A DNA stretch of 64,000 nt from Lentibacter algarum (GTDB lineage: Bacteria > Pseudomonadota > Alphaproteobacteria > Rhodobacterales > Rhodobacteraceae): contig NZ_JAHKQI010000006.1 of the NCBI RefSeq assembly GCF_018860975.1, positions 1 through 64,000 on the forward strand, given 5' to 3'. The position numbers and the translations under genes are program-made. Shown here piece by piece: positions 1 through 15,641 of the stretch (position 1 is its first letter; every line of letters begins with the position of its first letter). The notes beneath the pieces were generated by a model that was not told the DNA's origin, ran no database searches, and saw nothing but the letters and a program-made list of their open reading frames with translations.

Positions 1-20
1 TCAAACTTTTCCTTAGCCAT
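1..20 (-). CDS. tuf: Elongation factor Tu, 5' end only (partial)
   Basis: The first 20 bases are the reverse complement of a start codon followed by codons reading MAKEKFE, the usual opening of bacterial EF-Tu. A strong ribosome-binding site (AAAGGAGG) lies seven bases upstream of the ATG. The gene follows fusA on the minus strand at the position expected for the rpsL-rpsG-fusA-tuf operon. EF-Tu is the GTPase that carries aminoacyl-tRNA to the ribosome. The rest of the gene lies outside the window, so the call rests on seven codons plus synteny. Confidence 0.85.
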
Positions 21-42
21 GATGGCCTCCTTTAATCAAAAG

Positions 43-70
43 GCGAAGCGCACGGAACTGCGCGCTTCGC
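43..70 (-). terminator. Hairpin between fusA and tuf (terminator or attenuator)
   Basis: A perfect 9-bp inverted repeat (GCGAAGCGC/GCGCTTCGC) with a 10-base loop lies between the fusA stop and the tuf start. On the minus strand it is followed by CTTTTGATT, a short U-rich run. It could partly terminate transcription after fusA so that tuf is set separately, or act as a processing stem. The U-run is short, so read-through is likely. Confidence 0.5.
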
Positions 71-85
71 TAATTTGTTGAAAAC

Positions 86-2203
86 TTAGGCGAACTTCGC
101 CTGAATTTCTTCCGAGATGTTGCTTGGAACTGGCTCGTAGTGACCGAACTGCATGGTGAAGTTCGCACGACCCGACGACATCGAACGCAGTGTGTTGATG
201 TAGCCGAACATATTTGCCAGAGGCACAAACGCGTCAATAGCGATCGCGTTACCGCGAGGCTCTTGGCCCGATACCTGACCGCGACGTGATGTCAGATCGC
301 CGATGATGCCGCCTGTATACTCTTCAGGTGTGATCACTTCGACTTTCATCACTGGCTCGAGCAGTTTCGCGCCAGCCATTCTCATGCCTTCACGCATACA
401 CATACGTGATGCGATTTCAAACGCGAGAACCGATGAGTCAACATCATGGTATTTGCCTTCGATCAAAGCAACTTTGAAGTCGATGACAGGGAAGCCAGCA
501 AGTGGGCCGCTGTCCATAACTGACTTGATGCCTTTTTCAACGCCCGGGATGTATTCCTTCGGAACCGAACCACCCACAACGCGGCTCTCGAATGAGTAGC
601 CTTCGCCTGGTTCTGTTGGCGAGATGATGAGTTTTACCTCACCAAACTGACCAGAACCACCCGACTGTTTCTTGTGGGTGTATGTGTGCTCGACTTCGTG
701 GCCGATTGTCTCACGGTAAGCCACCTGTGGCGCACCGATGTTCGCTTCGACTTTGAACTCGCGCTTCATACGATCAACAAGAATATCGAGGTGAAGTTCG
801 CCCATGCCTTTCATGATGGTCTGGCCTGATTCCAGGTCAGTTTCCACGCGGAAGGATGGATCTTCAGCTGACAAGCGTTGAAGGGCGATGCCCATCTTTT
901 CTTGGTCGCCTTTGGTTTTTGGCTCAACCGCGATCTCGATCACAGGTTCCGGGAAGGTCATTGTTTCGAGAACGACTGGTTCGTTCACGGCGCAAAGCGT
1001 ATCACCGGTTGTCGTGTCCTTCAGGCCGCCAAGCGCGATGATGTCACCCGAGAATGCCTCGGAGATTTCATCACGGTCGTTGGAGTGCATGATCATCATG
1101 CGGCCAACGCGCTCTTTTTTGCCTTTGGTCGAGTTCAGGAAGGTGTCGCCCTTTTCAAGCTTACCTGAATAGATCCGCGTGAATGTCAGCGAGCCAACAA
1201 ACGGGTCATTCCAGATTTTGAACGCCAGAGCAGAGAATGCCATGTCGTCGTCAGCGCGGCGCGCAATGTTACGCGTCTCTGTTTCGTCGCCAGGCTTAAA
1301 GCCCATGTAATCAACAACGTCGAGCGGGCTCGGCAGGTAGTCGACAACAGCGTTGAGAAGCGGCTGAACACCTTTGTTTTTGAACGCAGAACCACCAAGC
1401 ACTGGCACGAATGCCATGGCCAGAGTGCCCTTACGGATCAGCGCGCGCAGGGTCTTAACGTCAGGCTCTTCGCCTTCCAGATAAGCTTCCATTGCGTCAT
1501 CGTCCATCTCGACAGCGGCTTCTACGAGCTTGTTGCGCCATTCGTCAGCCATGCCTTTCAGGCTGTCACGAATAGGAGCTTTCACCCATGATGCGCCAAG
1601 GTCTTCGCCTTCCCACAACCATTCTTCCATGGTCACGAGGTCAAGCAGACCTTCGAGTTCTGTTTCAGCACCGATCGGGATGCCAACAGGAACCGCAACC
1701 GCACCGGTGCGCTCTTCAATCATGTTCACACAGTTGAAGAAGTCAGCGCCGATTTTGTCCATTTTGTTGACAAAAACCATACGCGGAACTTTGTAGCGGT
1801 CGGCCTGACGCCATACTGTTTCGGTCTGTGGTTCAACACCGGCGTTTGCGTCAAGAACACAAACGGCACCATCGAGAACCGCAAGCGAGCGCTCTACTTC
1901 AATAGTGAAGTCAACGTGGCCAGGCGTGTCGATGATGTTCAAGCGGTGCTTTTCAGAGTCGGGCGTGGTGCCGTCTTCTGTGCGCTCCCAGAACGTGGTT
2001 GTCGCAGCGGAAGTAATTGTAATTCCGCGCTCTTGTTCCTGCTCCATGTGGTCCATGGTTGCAGCGCCGTCGTGAACTTCGCCGATGTTATGCTCTTTAC
2101 CTGTGTAAAACAGGATACGTTCCGAGCATGTGGTTTTACCCGCATCAATGTGCGCCATAATGCCAAAGTTGCGGTAACGGTCGAGTGGATATTCGCGTGC
2201 CAT
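86..2203 (-). CDS. fusA: Elongation factor G
   Basis: Translational GTPase EF-G, which drives tRNA-mRNA translocation and, with RRF, ribosome recycling. The 705-residue length is normal. The N-terminal G domain shows the P-loop AHIDAGKTT (about residues 17-25), the switch II element DTPGHVDF and the NKMD guanine-specificity motif. The C-terminal domain IV/V region ends in the typical [11 protein letters not shown] segment. It lies 15 bases downstream of rpsG and upstream of tuf, so it belongs to the str operon driven from the promoter before rpsL. Nothing unusual is visible. Confidence 0.98.
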   Translation of the reverse strand: MAREYPLDRYRNFGIMAHIDAGKTTCSERILFYTGKEHNIGEVHDGAATMDHMEQEQERGITITSAATTTFWERTEDGTTPDSEKHRLNIIDTPGHVDFTIEVERSLAVLDGAVCVLDANAGVEPQTETVWRQADRYKVPRMVFVNKMDKIGADFFNCVNMIEERTGAVAVPVGIPIGAETELEGLLDLVTMEEWLWEGEDLGASWVKAPIRDSLKGMADEWRNKLVEAAVEMDDDAMEAYLEGEEPDVKTLRALIRKGTLAMAFVPVLGGSAFKNKGVQPLLNAVVDYLPSPLDVVDYMGFKPGDETETRNIARRADDDMAFSALAFKIWNDPFVGSLTFTRIYSGKLEKGDTFLNSTKGKKERVGRMMIMHSNDRDEISEAFSGDIIALGGLKDTTTGDTLCAVNEPVVLETMTFPEPVIEIAVEPKTKGDQEKMGIALQRLSAEDPSFRVETDLESGQTIMKGMGELHLDILVDRMKREFKVEANIGAPQVAYRETIGHEVEHTYTHKKQSGGSGQFGEVKLIISPTEPGEGYSFESRVVGGSVPKEYIPGVEKGIKSVMDSGPLAGFPVIDFKVALIEGKYHDVDSSVLAFEIASRMCMREGMRMAGAKLLEPVMKVEVITPEEYTGGIIGDLTSRRGQVSGQEPRGNAIAIDAFVPLANMFGYINTLRSMSSGRANFTMQFGHYEPVPSNISEEIQAKFA

Positions 2204-2218
2204 ATTGGTGCGCTCCTC

Positions 2219-2701
<483 letters not shown>

Positions 2702-3073
2702 TTACTTAGGACGCTTGGCGCCATATTTCGAACGGCGCTGTTTACGGTCTTTAACGCCTTGCGTATCAAGAACACCGCGCAGGATGTGGTAGCGAACACC
2801 TGGAAGGTCTTTTACGCGGCCGCCACGAATCAGGACAACAGAGTGCTCCTGAAGGTTGTGGCTTTCGCCGCCGATGTAGCTGATCACTTCAAAGCCGTTT
2901 GTGAGGCGCACTTTGGCAACCTTACGCATCGCTGAGTTCGGTTTCTTTGGCGTCGTTGTATAAACGCGTGTGCAAACACCGCGCTTCTGAGGGTTGCCCT
3001 CAAGGTGAAGCGACTTTGAGCGTTTGACTTTCGGCTTCCGGGGCTTCCGGATAAGCTGTTGGATCGTTGGCAT
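2702..3073 (-). CDS. rpsL: 30S ribosomal protein S12
   Basis: Decoding-centre protein of the small subunit. The 123-residue product has the conserved [17 protein letters not shown] region, which carries the lysine where streptomycin-resistance changes arise, and the [13 protein letters not shown] loop whose aspartate is commonly methylthiolated. The reading frame is open 12 codons further upstream, but the ATG at 3073 gives the canonical [12 protein letters not shown] start. It is the first gene of the str operon, about 215 bases downstream of a consensus promoter. Confidence 0.98.
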   Translation of the reverse strand: MPTIQQLIRKPRKPKVKRSKSLHLEGNPQKRGVCTRVYTTTPKKPNSAMRKVAKVRLTNGFEVISYIGGESHNLQEHSVVLIRGGRVKDLPGVRYHILRGVLDTQGVKDRKQRRSKYGAKRPK

Positions 3074-3294
3074 AGGGTTCTTTTCCCGTTTCTCAACACA
3101 TTTATGCAAGGGTGTCCCCCCGCGGGTTCAGTCATACGTGCATGGCGCGTCCACAATGCACAAAAACCGCAGCGTTCCCATTCCGAGGTAAACGTCGCGG
3201 TGTGTTCCCAGAGGGCCTTCGCAGCATTAGCTTGGGCCTTGATAACTACAGTTCTGTAAACGGCTAAGGAAGTTACTCCGCACCGGATAGCGCG

Positions 3295-3323
3295 CGTATA
3301 GGCGGAGTCGGGGTGCTTGTCAA
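3295..3323 (-). promoter_or_regulatory. Sigma-70 promoter of the rpsL-rpsG-fusA operon
   Basis: On the minus strand a perfect -35 TTGACA (3318-3323) is separated by exactly 17 bases from TATACG (3295-3300). Transcription would start near 3288 and give a leader of about 215 nt before rpsL. The site lies between the glycosyltransferase gene that ends at 3351 and rpsL, so the str operon has its own promoter despite the inserted block after rpoC. Confidence 0.75.
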
Positions 3324-3350
3324 CAAGGCTGCATGCTTGCTGCCCGCAGC

Positions 3351-4193
3351 TTACGAGTTCGCATGCAAAGCTCGCCATGCTGTCTCAAAACCCTGCAAGT
3401 CAACGCCAAAGTCTTCCTGCATCACGTCAGGGAGGTTTTCAAGATTGAAGCGAAAAGTCTCGACATTGCGGCGTTTGATTTCGCTATCGTTGCCCTCATG
3501 CGCCCCGCGCACAAACATCGGCTTTTTGTTGTGGCTTAGCACCGGCATTGCCCGCCATGTCCGCATATGCGGATAGTTAATCAGGCTACGTTTATGGCTT
3601 GGCGGCACGTATAGCGCTAAAGCAGGTGTCCAAAGGCGCGCTTCGACGGGTTCGTAGTTGATTTCGCCACTGTTCTCGCATCGCATCAGAAAGCCACGGC
3701 AAAAGTCGACAGCCACGCGCTTGTGCTCTTTATAGATCGGACGTAGCGCACCGAAAAGATCGCGCAATCGGGCGACAAAATCACTCGCCACCGCATCGTC
3801 ATCGTCAAGCCGGAACTCCGCCACGACATCGGCGCTCTGGTCTCGCTCGGAGATCATCAGATTGCGGCAAGCCTCCATGTGGTTTTGCCCTTCGGGCAGA
3901 AACACCGGTTTCACCTGCGGGATATCTTTGATCAAGCGCAACAGCTTGCTACGCCACGGATCAGGTAGTTCGTCACCGATCATCAAAACCAGCTTGAAGT
4001 CGACATCGCTCTGCGCCCGAATGCTCGGCAACACAAGATGCTCCATAAAGAACAAGCGTCCCTCAAGGCGGCGAGCATTGTAAAGCTCCGCCCTCAGTGC
4101 CTCAAGGCTCTGGCCCTTGTTGTTAAATGCCCCGACTTGGCTTGGATAAGACCAGCGGCAAAGGCCCAGAACTTGTAGTTTCACGCGCTTCAT
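3351..4193 (-). CDS. Putative rhamnosyltransferase-family glycosyltransferase (downstream paralogue)
   Basis: A 280-residue soluble protein resembling the Pfam 'putative rhamnosyl transferase' family (PF11316), a GT-A-like group. The key visible motif is the acidic run FRLDDDDAV near residue 128, likely the metal/nucleotide-sugar site. The first gene of this unit (5071-5886) has the same motif in the same position, so the two are paralogues. Its start overlaps the stop of the transporter gene by 4 bases, giving tight co-translation. Substrate and acceptor cannot be read from sequence. The rhamnosyl label is a family name, not a demonstrated activity. Confidence 0.7.
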   Translation of the reverse strand: MKRVKLQVLGLCRWSYPSQVGAFNNKGQSLEALRAELYNARRLEGRLFFMEHLVLPSIRAQSDVDFKLVLMIGDELPDPWRSKLLRLIKDIPQVKPVFLPEGQNHMEACRNLMISERDQSADVVAEFRLDDDDAVASDFVARLRDLFGALRPIYKEHKRVAVDFCRGFLMRCENSGEINYEPVEARLWTPALALYVPPSHKRSLINYPHMRTWRAMPVLSHNKKPMFVRGAHEGNDSEIKRRNVETFRFNLENLPDVMQEDFGVDLQGFETAWRALHANS

Positions 4194-5074
4194 ACCTTAC
4201 CTAGTTTTATTTGACGCTCTCGTAGCAGCATAAAGACACCAGAGCCTACAACGATAGACGCGCCGATAAGAGTTAGCGGCGCAGGCCAGTCACCAAAAAC
4301 AAACCACCCTATGAGCAAAGCCCAGACAAGCGAAGTGTAACGAAACGTTGCGACAAAGCTGATTTCGCCAACGCGCATGACCATGATTGAACAGAGGTAT
4401 CCGCCGATGATCATAAGCGCTGCACCGGTGATCATCAAAGCGGCAAAGCCGCTGACAGGCGCCCAACCCTGCGCGGGGGAACCTGCCGCAAAGAACAATG
4501 TGACACCGACTGCCGAGTAAAACGAAACAGCCATCGAGGGGGTGTCTTTGCTTAACCGTCTGGTCACCAAGTCGCGCAGCGTAACGAAGGCAACTGCGAT
4601 CAGTGCGTAGAGCGAGTAGATAGTAAAGCCCTCGGTGCCGGGGCGGACGATGAGCCAAACGCCCAAAAATCCAATGAGAATTGCCGACATCCGCCGCCAA
4701 CCGACGGCCTCACCGAAAAAGAACGCCGCCGCCAGCGTAACTGTCAAAGGCAGTGCCTGCAAAATCGCCGAGACATTGGCCAACGGCATATTAAACAACG
4801 CTGTGAGAAAGAAATACGCCGAGGTGATTTCGGCAATCACCCGGAGCAGAACCTTACCGCGATCATTCGCAGGAATGCCGAAGTCGGTCTTGCCACGCAA
4901 AAACATCATCGCTGCGATCAACGCAACCGTCAGTATGCCGCGCAGGGTCAGTATCTGGAACAAGGGCAGCTCGTCCGCTATGGCTTTCATGAAGGCGTCA
5001 TTGAACGTGAACGCCGCCATTGATGCCATCATCAGCAGCGCCCCTTTGAAATTGTCATTCGCGGTATGGCTCAT
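4190..5074 (-). CDS. DMT-superfamily (EamA-type) transporter
   Basis: Integral inner-membrane protein of 294 residues with about ten hydrophobic segments arranged as two EamA repeats, the normal size and layout of drug/metabolite transporters. The first repeat holds FNDAFMKAIADELPLFQ and the second RYTSLVWALLIGWFVFGDWP, both typical of EamA loops. It overlaps each flanking glycosyltransferase gene by 4 bases, so the three are one translational unit. The context suggests export of a sugar-linked or small metabolite, but the substrate is unknown. Confidence 0.85.
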   Translation of the reverse strand: MSHTANDNFKGALLMMASMAAFTFNDAFMKAIADELPLFQILTLRGILTVALIAAMMFLRGKTDFGIPANDRGKVLLRVIAEITSAYFFLTALFNMPLANVSAILQALPLTVTLAAAFFFGEAVGWRRMSAILIGFLGVWLIVRPGTEGFTIYSLYALIAVAFVTLRDLVTRRLSKDTPSMAVSFYSAVGVTLFFAAGSPAQGWAPVSGFAALMITGAALMIIGGYLCSIMVMRVGEISFVATFRYTSLVWALLIGWFVFGDWPAPLTLIGASIVVGSGVFMLLRERQIKLGKV

Positions 5075-5886
5075 ATGTCGCGCAGTGTCTTGATATCAAA
5101 CCCGAAACGCGTACCGATCTCACTTTCAATTTTGTTCGGTTCCATCTTTCCAGTGATCCCGAGTTTTGCCGGGCTTGATTTGTTGTCAGAGTGGATCGTC
5201 CTGATAAAGCACGGCTCCGAAACATCGGAGTAGAGTGTGTAATGCTGCGCAATTGCGCGGTGGTTGTAGCGGTAAGGGTTGCGCCCGTAGGAAACCGGAT
5301 GCAACAATGCCAACCCGACAGACAGCGGGGCGCGCTCGACAGTGTCGATCACCGAGTTGCCGCCCTCACCCGTCACTTCGACGTAAAAGCCACGGTTGAA
5401 AGCGATCATCGTTGGTGCATCAGGCTCAATCGCAAGCAGCGGCCCCGCCAGCCGTTTGCACCGGGCAACATAGTCGCGGGATACCGCGTCGTCGTCGTCA
5501 AGGCGGAAGCACAGCCGATGCGTATACCCTTCTTCAAATGCACTGGCATAGGCTTGCTTGCAAATCTGATAGTGGCGGGCCGGATCTGCCGCAAAAATGG
5601 TGATGTTGTCATGAGGCGCAATCAACGCATCAAGACGCTCTCGCGCTTCGGGCGGCAAATGCGTGGATGTCAAAACAACAACGTTAAAATCTTGATCAGC
5701 TTGTGCGACCAGCGAAGGCAAACAAAGCGTCTCAAACAGACGAAACCGCAATGCGAGGCGCTCGTCGTTGAACAAATGCGCTCCAATCGCTTCGACGCTG
5801 CCATGTGTCTCGGCATAGTAGTCTTCGGTCAGCACCGAGAACCGCACAACGCCGACGACTTGAACGGAATGGGGGTCATGTTGCAT
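5071..5886 (-). CDS. Putative rhamnosyltransferase-family glycosyltransferase (first gene of unit)
   Basis: A 271-residue protein of the same family as the gene ending at 3351, with the motif FRLDDDDAVSRDYVARC near residue 146. No signal peptide or membrane segment is seen, so it is probably cytoplasmic. It is the first gene of a three-gene unit with 4-base overlaps, about 50 bases downstream of the rpoC terminator. No clear promoter was identified in that gap, so read-through from rpoBC is possible. Two diverged copies around a transporter suggest sequential transfer steps; this is inference. Confidence 0.7.
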   Translation of the reverse strand: MQHDPHSVQVVGVVRFSVLTEDYYAETHGSVEAIGAHLFNDERLALRFRLFETLCLPSLVAQADQDFNVVVLTSTHLPPEARERLDALIAPHDNITIFAADPARHYQICKQAYASAFEEGYTHRLCFRLDDDDAVSRDYVARCKRLAGPLLAIEPDAPTMIAFNRGFYVEVTGEGGNSVIDTVERAPLSVGLALLHPVSYGRNPYRYNHRAIAQHYTLYSDVSEPCFIRTIHSDNKSSPAKLGITGKMEPNKIESEIGTRFGFDIKTLRDI

Positions 5887-5934
5887 CTGTAGCGCTCCTC
5901 TTGCTCACAGATGACATCGAAACCACCCAAAAGA

Positions 5935-5961
5935 AAAGCCCCGCTGTTACGGCGGGGCTTT
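5935..5961 (-). terminator. Terminator after rpoC
   Basis: A perfect 10-bp stem (AAAGCCCCGC/GCGGGGCTTT) with a 7-base loop lies 26 bases past the rpoC stop. On the minus strand it ends in TTTTCTTTT, a good intrinsic terminator. It separates rpoC from the glycosyltransferase-transporter unit. Confidence 0.85.
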
Positions 5962-5986
5962 CTATTTTCTCTAGGTAAAGCGCAGC

Positions 5987-10234
<4,248 letters not shown>

Positions 10235-10288
10235 TTTGATATCCTCAAATTGGTTGCGGAAGGGAGGGAGAAGTTAAGGCCGAAGCCT

Positions 10289-13200
10289 TTATTCCTCATC
10301 CTCCGCATCCAGGAGTTCCATGTTCAGGCCAAGGCCGCGGACTTCTTTGACGAGAACGTTAAAGCTCTCTGGCACACCGGCCTCAAAGTTGTCTTCACCC
10401 TTAACAATGCTCTCGTAGACTTTCGTCCGCCCGGCTACGTCATCCGACTTCACAGTCAGCATTTCCTGTAGCGTATAGGCGGCGCCGTAAGCTTCGAGCG
10501 CCCAGACTTCCATCTCCCCAAAGCGCTGACCACCGAACTGGGCTTTACCGCCCAGAGGCTGCTGCGTGACGAGGCTGTAAGGCCCTGTCGAGCGCGCGTG
10601 GATTTTGTCGTCCACAAGGTGATGCAGTTTCAGCAGATACTTGATGCCGACCGTAACAGGGCGTGCAAACTGCTCGCCTGTGCGGCCGTCAAACAAGACC
10701 GACTGGCCTGAGGTGTCAAAGCCTGCACGGCTCAGAGCGTCGTTCACGTCAGCTTCCTTCGCACCGTCAAAAACCGGCGTTGCGATAGGAACACCGCGTG
10801 TGACGTTGCCAGCCGCTTCAAGCAGCAGCTTTTCGTCCATATCGGCAATGCCTTCGGCGTAAACTTCGTCGCCGTAAGCGTGCTTCATGGCGTCACGAAC
10901 TGGCGTCAGATCACCAGAGCGGCGGAACTCACCAAGAGCGTCGTCGATCTGCAAGCCAAGGCCACGTGCGGCCCAACCCATGTGTGTTTCCAAAATCTGA
11001 CCAACGTTCATACGTGACGGAACGCCGAGCGGGTTAAGACAGAAGTCGACAGGTGTGCCATCAGCCAAGAAAGGCATGTCTTCCATAGGAACAACCTTGG
11101 AAATAACACCTTTGTTGCCGTGACGGCCGGCCATTTTGTCACCTGGCTGAAGCTTGCGCTTCACCGCGATGAAGACTTTAACCATCTTCATCACACCTGG
11201 TGGCAGGTCGTCACCACGGCGGACTTTCTCGACTTTGTCCTCGAAGCGGGCGTCAAGCGTGCGCTTTTGCGCTTCGTATTGCTCGTTGAGTGCTTCGACA
11301 ACCTGAGCTGACTTCTCGTCTTTCAGAGCAATCATCCACCAAGCAGACTGCGGGTAGGTTTCCAGCATATCGGCATCAACTTTTGAGCCGGCTTTCACAC
11401 CTTTGGGGCCCTTGGCAACTTCTTTGCCGAGCAGCATGTCACCGAGTCGCGCGTAGATGTTGCGATCAAGGATCGCGAGTTCATCGTCGCGGTCACGTGC
11501 GAGGCGTTCAACTTCTTCACGCTCGATTTGCAGCGCGCGTTCGTCTTTTTCCACACCGTGGCGGTTAAAGACGCGCACTTCTACGACTGTGCCAAAGTCA
11601 CCCGGCTTCACGCGCAGTGAGGTGTCACGCACATCAGAGGCTTTCTCACCAAAGATGGCACGCAGAAGCTTTTCTTCCGGCGTCATCGGGCTTTCGCCTT
11701 TTGGTGTGATTTTACCCACAAGAATGTCACCCGGCTCAACGTCGGCACCAATGTAAACAATGCCAGCCTCATCGAGGTTGCGCAGAGCTTCTTCACCGAC
11801 GTTTGGAATGTCGCGGGTGATTTCTTCCGGGCCGAGTTTCGTGTCGCGTGCCGCCACTTCGAACTCTTCGATGTGGATGCTCGTGAACACGTCATCACGC
11901 GAGATGCGCTCTGAAATCAGGATACTATCTTCGTAGTTATAGCCGTTCCAAGGCATAAACGCGACGACCACGTTCTTACCAAGAGCAAGTTCACCGATGT
12001 CCGTAGACGGGCCGTCAGCAATGATCTCGGCTTTCTGAACCGTGTCACCAACCTTCACCAATGGGCGCTGGTTGATACATGTGTTCTGGTTGCTGCGTTG
12101 GAACTTGCGCATGCGATAGATATCAACACCCGCATCACCCAACTCAAGATCGTGTGTGGCGCGGATAACGATACGCTGGGCGTCGATCTGGTCAACGATA
12201 CCTGCGCGCTTGGCCTGAATGGCAGCACCCGAGTCGATCGCGACTTTGCCCTCGATGCCAGTGCCAACCAAAGGCGCTTCGGCCTGCAGGAGTGGAACAG
12301 CCTGACGTTGCATGTTCGAGCCCATAAGAGCGCGGTTCGCATCGTCATTTTCAAGGAACGGGATAAGCGACGCAGCAACCGAGACGAGCTGCTTTGGCGA
12401 CACGTCGATCAGATCAACGTGCTCGTTCGGCGCCAGCGTGTATTCACCGGCTTGGCGTGTTGATACCAAGTCGTTGGTGAACTTGCCGTTCTCGTCAAGC
12501 GAGGCGTTGGCCTGAGCAACAACGTGGCGCTGCTCTTCCGTCGCTGACATGTAGCTTACATCATCAGTCACCTGACCGTTTTCAACACGACGGTATGGTG
12601 TTTCGATGAAGCCATACTTGTTAACCCGCGCGAATGTCGCGAGCGAGTTGATCAAGCCGATGTTCGGGCCTTCCGGCGTTTCAATCGGACACATACGACC
12701 GTAGTGCGTTGGGTGAACGTCGCGCACTTCAAAGCCCGCACGCTCACGCGTAAGGCCGCCTGGCCCAAGCGCTGAAAGGCGACGCTTGTGCGTGACTTCC
12801 GAGAGCGGGTTGGTTTGGTCCATGAACTGTGACAGCTGGCTAGAGCCGAAGAATTCGCGAACCGCAGCTGCGGCTGGCTTGGCGTTGATCAGGTCTTGCG
12901 GCATCACTGTGTCGATTTCGACAGATGACATACGCTCCTTGATCGCACGTTCCATACGCAGAAGACCAACACGATACTGGTTTTCCATCAACTCACCAAC
13001 CGAGCGAACGCGGCGGTTTCCGAGGTGGTCAATATCGTCGATGTCGCCCTTGCCGTCACGCAGCTCAACAAGTGCCTTGATGCAAGCAACAATGTCTTCG
13101 CGGCGCAGGGTGCGCAGGGTGTCTTCTGCTTCCAGAGCCAAACGCATGTTCATTTTCACGCGGCCAACAGCCGAGAGATCATAGCGCTCGCTGTCAAAGA

Positions 13201-14425
13201 ACAATGTGTCAAACAGCGCCGAAGCTGCGTCAACTGTGGGCGGCTCGCCCGGGCGCATTACACGGTAGATATCCATGAGCGCGGTCTCGCGGTTCATGTT
13301 CTTGTCGACAGCAACGGTATTGCGGATGTAAGGGCCAACATTGACGTTGTCGATGTCGAGAACCGGAATGTCGGTGAAGCCCGCATCGAGCACTTCTTTC
13401 AAAGAACCGCCGATGATTTCACCGTCTTTGTCGCGCTCGTAAGTGAGCTCGTCACCCGCTTCGACATAAATCGCGCCAGTTTCTTCGTTGATCATATCTT
13501 TGGCGACAAACTTGCCTTCAATGTGCTCGAACGGAACCAACAAGTCTGTGACCTTGCCTTCGTCGATGATCTTCTTAACCGCGCGTGGCGTTACTTTTTT
13601 GCCAGCTTCTGCGATCACTTCACCGGTCTTGGCATCAACCAAGTCAAACGTCGGACGGGTGCCACGCACACGCTCGGGGAAGAACTTGGTGACCCAGCCC
13701 TTTTTATTCTTCAGTTTGAAATCAACGGTGTCGTAATAGGCATCCATGATCGCTTCTTGATCAAGGCCAAGCGCGTAAAGCAGCGTGGTAACCGGCAGCT
13801 TACGGCGACGGTCGATCCGCGCGAATACGATGTCTTTGGCGTCAAACTCAAAGTCGAGCCATGAGCCGCGGTATGGGATAATGCGGCAAGCAAACAGCAG
13901 CTTGCCCGAAGCATGCGTTTTGCCTTTGTCGTGATCAAAGAACACACCCGGCGAACGGTGCATCTGGGAAACGATCACGCGCTCGGTGCCATTAACAACA
14001 AAAGTGCCGTTCGGTGTCATCAAAGGCATGTCACCCATGAACACGTCTTGCTCTTTGATGTCTTTAACTGACTTGGCTCCAGTGTCTTCGTCGATATCAA
14101 ACACGATGAGGCGCAGCTTCACTTTAAGTGGCGCGCTGTAGGTCATGTCGCGTTGCTGACATTCCTCGACATCGTATTTTGGCTCTTCAAGCTCATAGTC
14201 CACGAACTCAAGAATGCTGGTTTCGTGGAAATCCTTGATCGGGAAAACCGATTGGAAAACACCTTTGATGCCTTCGCCGTCTGTTGGCTGGGGCTGATCA
14301 CCGGAGTTCAGGAATAGATCGTATGAAGACTTTTGAACCTCGATCAGGTTCGGCATCTCTAGAACTTCGCGGATTTTACCGAAGTATTTGCGGAGACGTT
14401 TCTGGCCAAGAAATGATTGCGCCAT
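10289..14425 (-). CDS. rpoB: DNA-directed RNA polymerase subunit beta
   Basis: Second large subunit of RNA polymerase, 1378 residues. The rifampicin-pocket region reads [29 protein letters not shown] (split here only by reading order), and the C-terminal [19 protein letters not shown] block is present. The frame is open for 13 codons further upstream, but the ATG at 14425 gives the canonical [18 protein letters not shown] start and has a purine-rich AAAGGTG about 10 bases before it. It is followed closely by rpoC. Confidence 0.99.
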   Translation of the reverse strand: MAQSFLGQKRLRKYFGKIREVLEMPNLIEVQKSSYDLFLNSGDQPQPTDGEGIKGVFQSVFPIKDFHETSILEFVDYELEEPKYDVEECQQRDMTYSAPLKVKLRLIVFDIDEDTGAKSVKDIKEQDVFMGDMPLMTPNGTFVVNGTERVIVSQMHRSPGVFFDHDKGKTHASGKLLFACRIIPYRGSWLDFEFDAKDIVFARIDRRRKLPVTTLLYALGLDQEAIMDAYYDTVDFKLKNKKGWVTKFFPERVRGTRPTFDLVDAKTGEVIAEAGKKVTPRAVKKIIDEGKVTDLLVPFEHIEGKFVAKDMINEETGAIYVEAGDELTYERDKDGEIIGGSLKEVLDAGFTDIPVLDIDNVNVGPYIRNTVAVDKNMNRETALMDIYRVMRPGEPPTVDAASALFDTLFFDSERYDLSAVGRVKMNMRLALEAEDTLRTLRREDIVACIKALVELRDGKGDIDDIDHLGNRRVRSVGELMENQYRVGLLRMERAIKERMSSVEIDTVMPQDLINAKPAAAAVREFFGSSQLSQFMDQTNPLSEVTHKRRLSALGPGGLTRERAGFEVRDVHPTHYGRMCPIETPEGPNIGLINSLATFARVNKYGFIETPYRRVENGQVTDDVSYMSATEEQRHVVAQANASLDENGKFTNDLVSTRQAGEYTLAPNEHVDLIDVSPKQLVSVAASLIPFLENDDANRALMGSNMQRQAVPLLQAEAPLVGTGIEGKVAIDSGAAIQAKRAGIVDQIDAQRIVIRATHDLELGDAGVDIYRMRKFQRSNQNTCINQRPLVKVGDTVQKAEIIADGPSTDIGELALGKNVVVAFMPWNGYNYEDSILISERISRDDVFTSIHIEEFEVAARDTKLGPEEITRDIPNVGEEALRNLDEAGIVYIGADVEPGDILVGKITPKGESPMTPEEKLLRAIFGEKASDVRDTSLRVKPGDFGTVVEVRVFNRHGVEKDERALQIEREEVERLARDRDDELAILDRNIYARLGDMLLGKEVAKGPKGVKAGSKVDADMLETYPQSAWWMIALKDEKSAQVVEALNEQYEAQKRTLDARFEDKVEKVRRGDDLPPGVMKMVKVFIAVKRKLQPGDKMAGRHGNKGVISKVVPMEDMPFLADGTPVDFCLNPLGVPSRMNVGQILETHMGWAARGLGLQIDDALGEFRRSGDLTPVRDAMKHAYGDEVYAEGIADMDEKLLLEAAGNVTRGVPIATPVFDGAKEADVNDALSRAGFDTSGQSVLFDGRTGEQFARPVTVGIKYLLKLHHLVDDKIHARSTGPYSLVTQQPLGGKAQFGGQRFGEMEVWALEAYGAAYTLQEMLTVKSDDVAGRTKVYESIVKGEDNFEAGVPESFNVLVKEVRGLGLNMELLDAEDEE

Positions 14426-14607
14426 GTGCGATAACACCTTTTTATTTGTTCTCATCAAGAACAAGCACCGTCGGGCACCGGGCCTGCTCTTCTCGAGACA
14501 GCAACGCTTCTGGTCAATTCTAGGCTCTCATCCCAAGAGAGCCACCCGACCGTTGAACCGCGCCTTAGAAAACACCTCTCTTATGAGGCCCTTTCTAAGA
14601 CAGGTTC

Positions 14608-14636
14608 GGCTGGGCAAGGTTTTCCCCTGCCCAGCC
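14608..14636 (-). promoter_or_regulatory. Stem-loop in the rplL-rpoB intergenic region
   Basis: A perfect 9-bp inverted repeat (GGCTGGGCA/TGCCCAGCC) with an 11-base loop lies in the 250-base gap between rplL and rpoB. No U-run follows, so a simple intrinsic terminator is unlikely. In E. coli this gap carries an attenuator and an RNase III site that lower rpoB expression relative to rplL; a similar role is inferred from position only. Confidence 0.4.
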
Positions 14637-14675
14637 TAAATTTCCGCAAGACAAACAGCCCTGCGGGAAACCCAA

Positions 14676-15056
14676 TTACTTGAGTTCGACTTCGGCGCCA
14701 GCTGCTTCGAGCTTGGCTTTGATGTCGTCTGCTTCGGCTTTGTCGACGCCTTCTTTGACAGCTTTGCCGCCAGCTTCAACAAGCTCTTTTGCTTCTTTCA
14801 GACCAAGGCCTGTGATGCCGCGAACTTCTTTGATCACGTTGATCTTTGAAGCGCCTGCAGAGATCAGAACTACGTTGAATTCTGTTTGCTCTTCAGCAGC
14901 TGCACCGCCGGCGTCGCCAGCTGGGCCCGCCATCATGACTGCGCCACCGGCTGCAGGCTCGATGCCGTATTCGTCTTTAAGGATGGTTTTCAGTTCTTGT
15001 GCTTCGAGAAGGGTAAGACCAACAATCTCTTCTGCGATTTTCTTCAGATCAGCCAT
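14676..15056 (-). CDS. rplL: 50S ribosomal protein L7/L12
   Basis: Acidic stalk protein that recruits translational GTPases. The 126-residue product has the N-terminal dimerisation domain ([20 protein letters not shown]), an Ala/Gly-rich hinge and the C-terminal domain with KTEF-like EQTEFNVVL and [10 protein letters not shown]. The frame stays open 12 codons upstream, but the ATG at 15056 is the family start. It is 72 bases downstream of rplJ, as expected for the L10-L12 pair. Confidence 0.97.
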   Translation of the reverse strand: MADLKKIAEEIVGLTLLEAQELKTILKDEYGIEPAAGGAVMMAGPAGDAGGAAAEEQTEFNVVLISAGASKINVIKEVRGITGLGLKEAKELVEAGGKAVKEGVDKAEADDIKAKLEAAGAEVELK

Positions 15057-15128
15057 TTTACTTGCTTTCCGTTTGATTAAATTGTGTTCCAACGTGTGAG
15101 GTATTCCGCACGCCAGTTATTCAGTTGC

Positions 15129-15641
15129 TTACGCCGCTTTTTCTTCGATAGTCGAAATAATCGAGGCGATGTTAGAAGCAGGTGCGCCAATCGCGCCAGC
15201 AATGTCAGAAGCAGGTGCGCCGATCATGCCCGCGATCTGAGCAAGAAGCTCTTCACGTGAAGGCAGTTTCGACACTGCTGTAACACCAGCACGGTCAAGG
15301 ATGTCGCCGTCCATCGCGCCGCCGAGAATAACGAACTTGTCGTTTTCCTTGGCGTATCCCTCGGCAACCTTGGCCGCAGCCACAGGATCCTCGGAATATG
15401 TCAGAACGGTCATACCCGTCAGGAGGTTGCCCATCTCAGCGATAGGTTTTCCTTCAAGGGCGATCTTGGCGAGCCTGTTCTTGGCGACACGTACAGACCC
15501 ACCGGCTTCGCTTGCGCGGGCCCGAAGATCTTGCATCTCAGCAACTGTAAGACCAGCGTAGTGTGACACCACAACAACGCCAGAGCTTTCGAAGATCTGG
15601 CCGAGCTCGTCGACCAATTTCTCTTTTTGGGCTCTATCCAC
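15129..15641 (-). CDS. rplJ: 50S ribosomal protein L10
   Basis: Base of the L12 stalk; binds 23S rRNA and L12 dimers. The 170-residue protein starts [20 protein letters not shown] and has the conserved [16 protein letters not shown] segment. The start codon is GTG, with GGAG eight bases upstream. A structured leader precedes it. Unusually, the gene before it is not rplA but an amine-dehydrogenase-family gene transcribed the same way. Confidence 0.97.
   Translation of the reverse strand: MDRAQKEKLVDELGQIFESSGVVVVSHYAGLTVAEMQDLRARASEAGGSVRVAKNRLAKIALEGKPIAEMGNLLTGMTVLTYSEDPVAAAKVAEGYAKENDKFVILGGAMDGDILDRAGVTAVSKLPSREELLAQIAGMIGAPASDIAGAIGAPASNIASIISTIEEKAA

Noticed and set aside
5191-5892. 233-codon open frame antisense to the first glycosyltransferase
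   Set aside because: Fully covered by a well-supported gene on the other strand and has no recognisable protein features.
13025-13864. 279-codon open frame antisense to rpoB
   Set aside because: It is the complement of a highly conserved rpoB region in a G+C-rich genome. Codon bias of rpoB explains the lack of stops.
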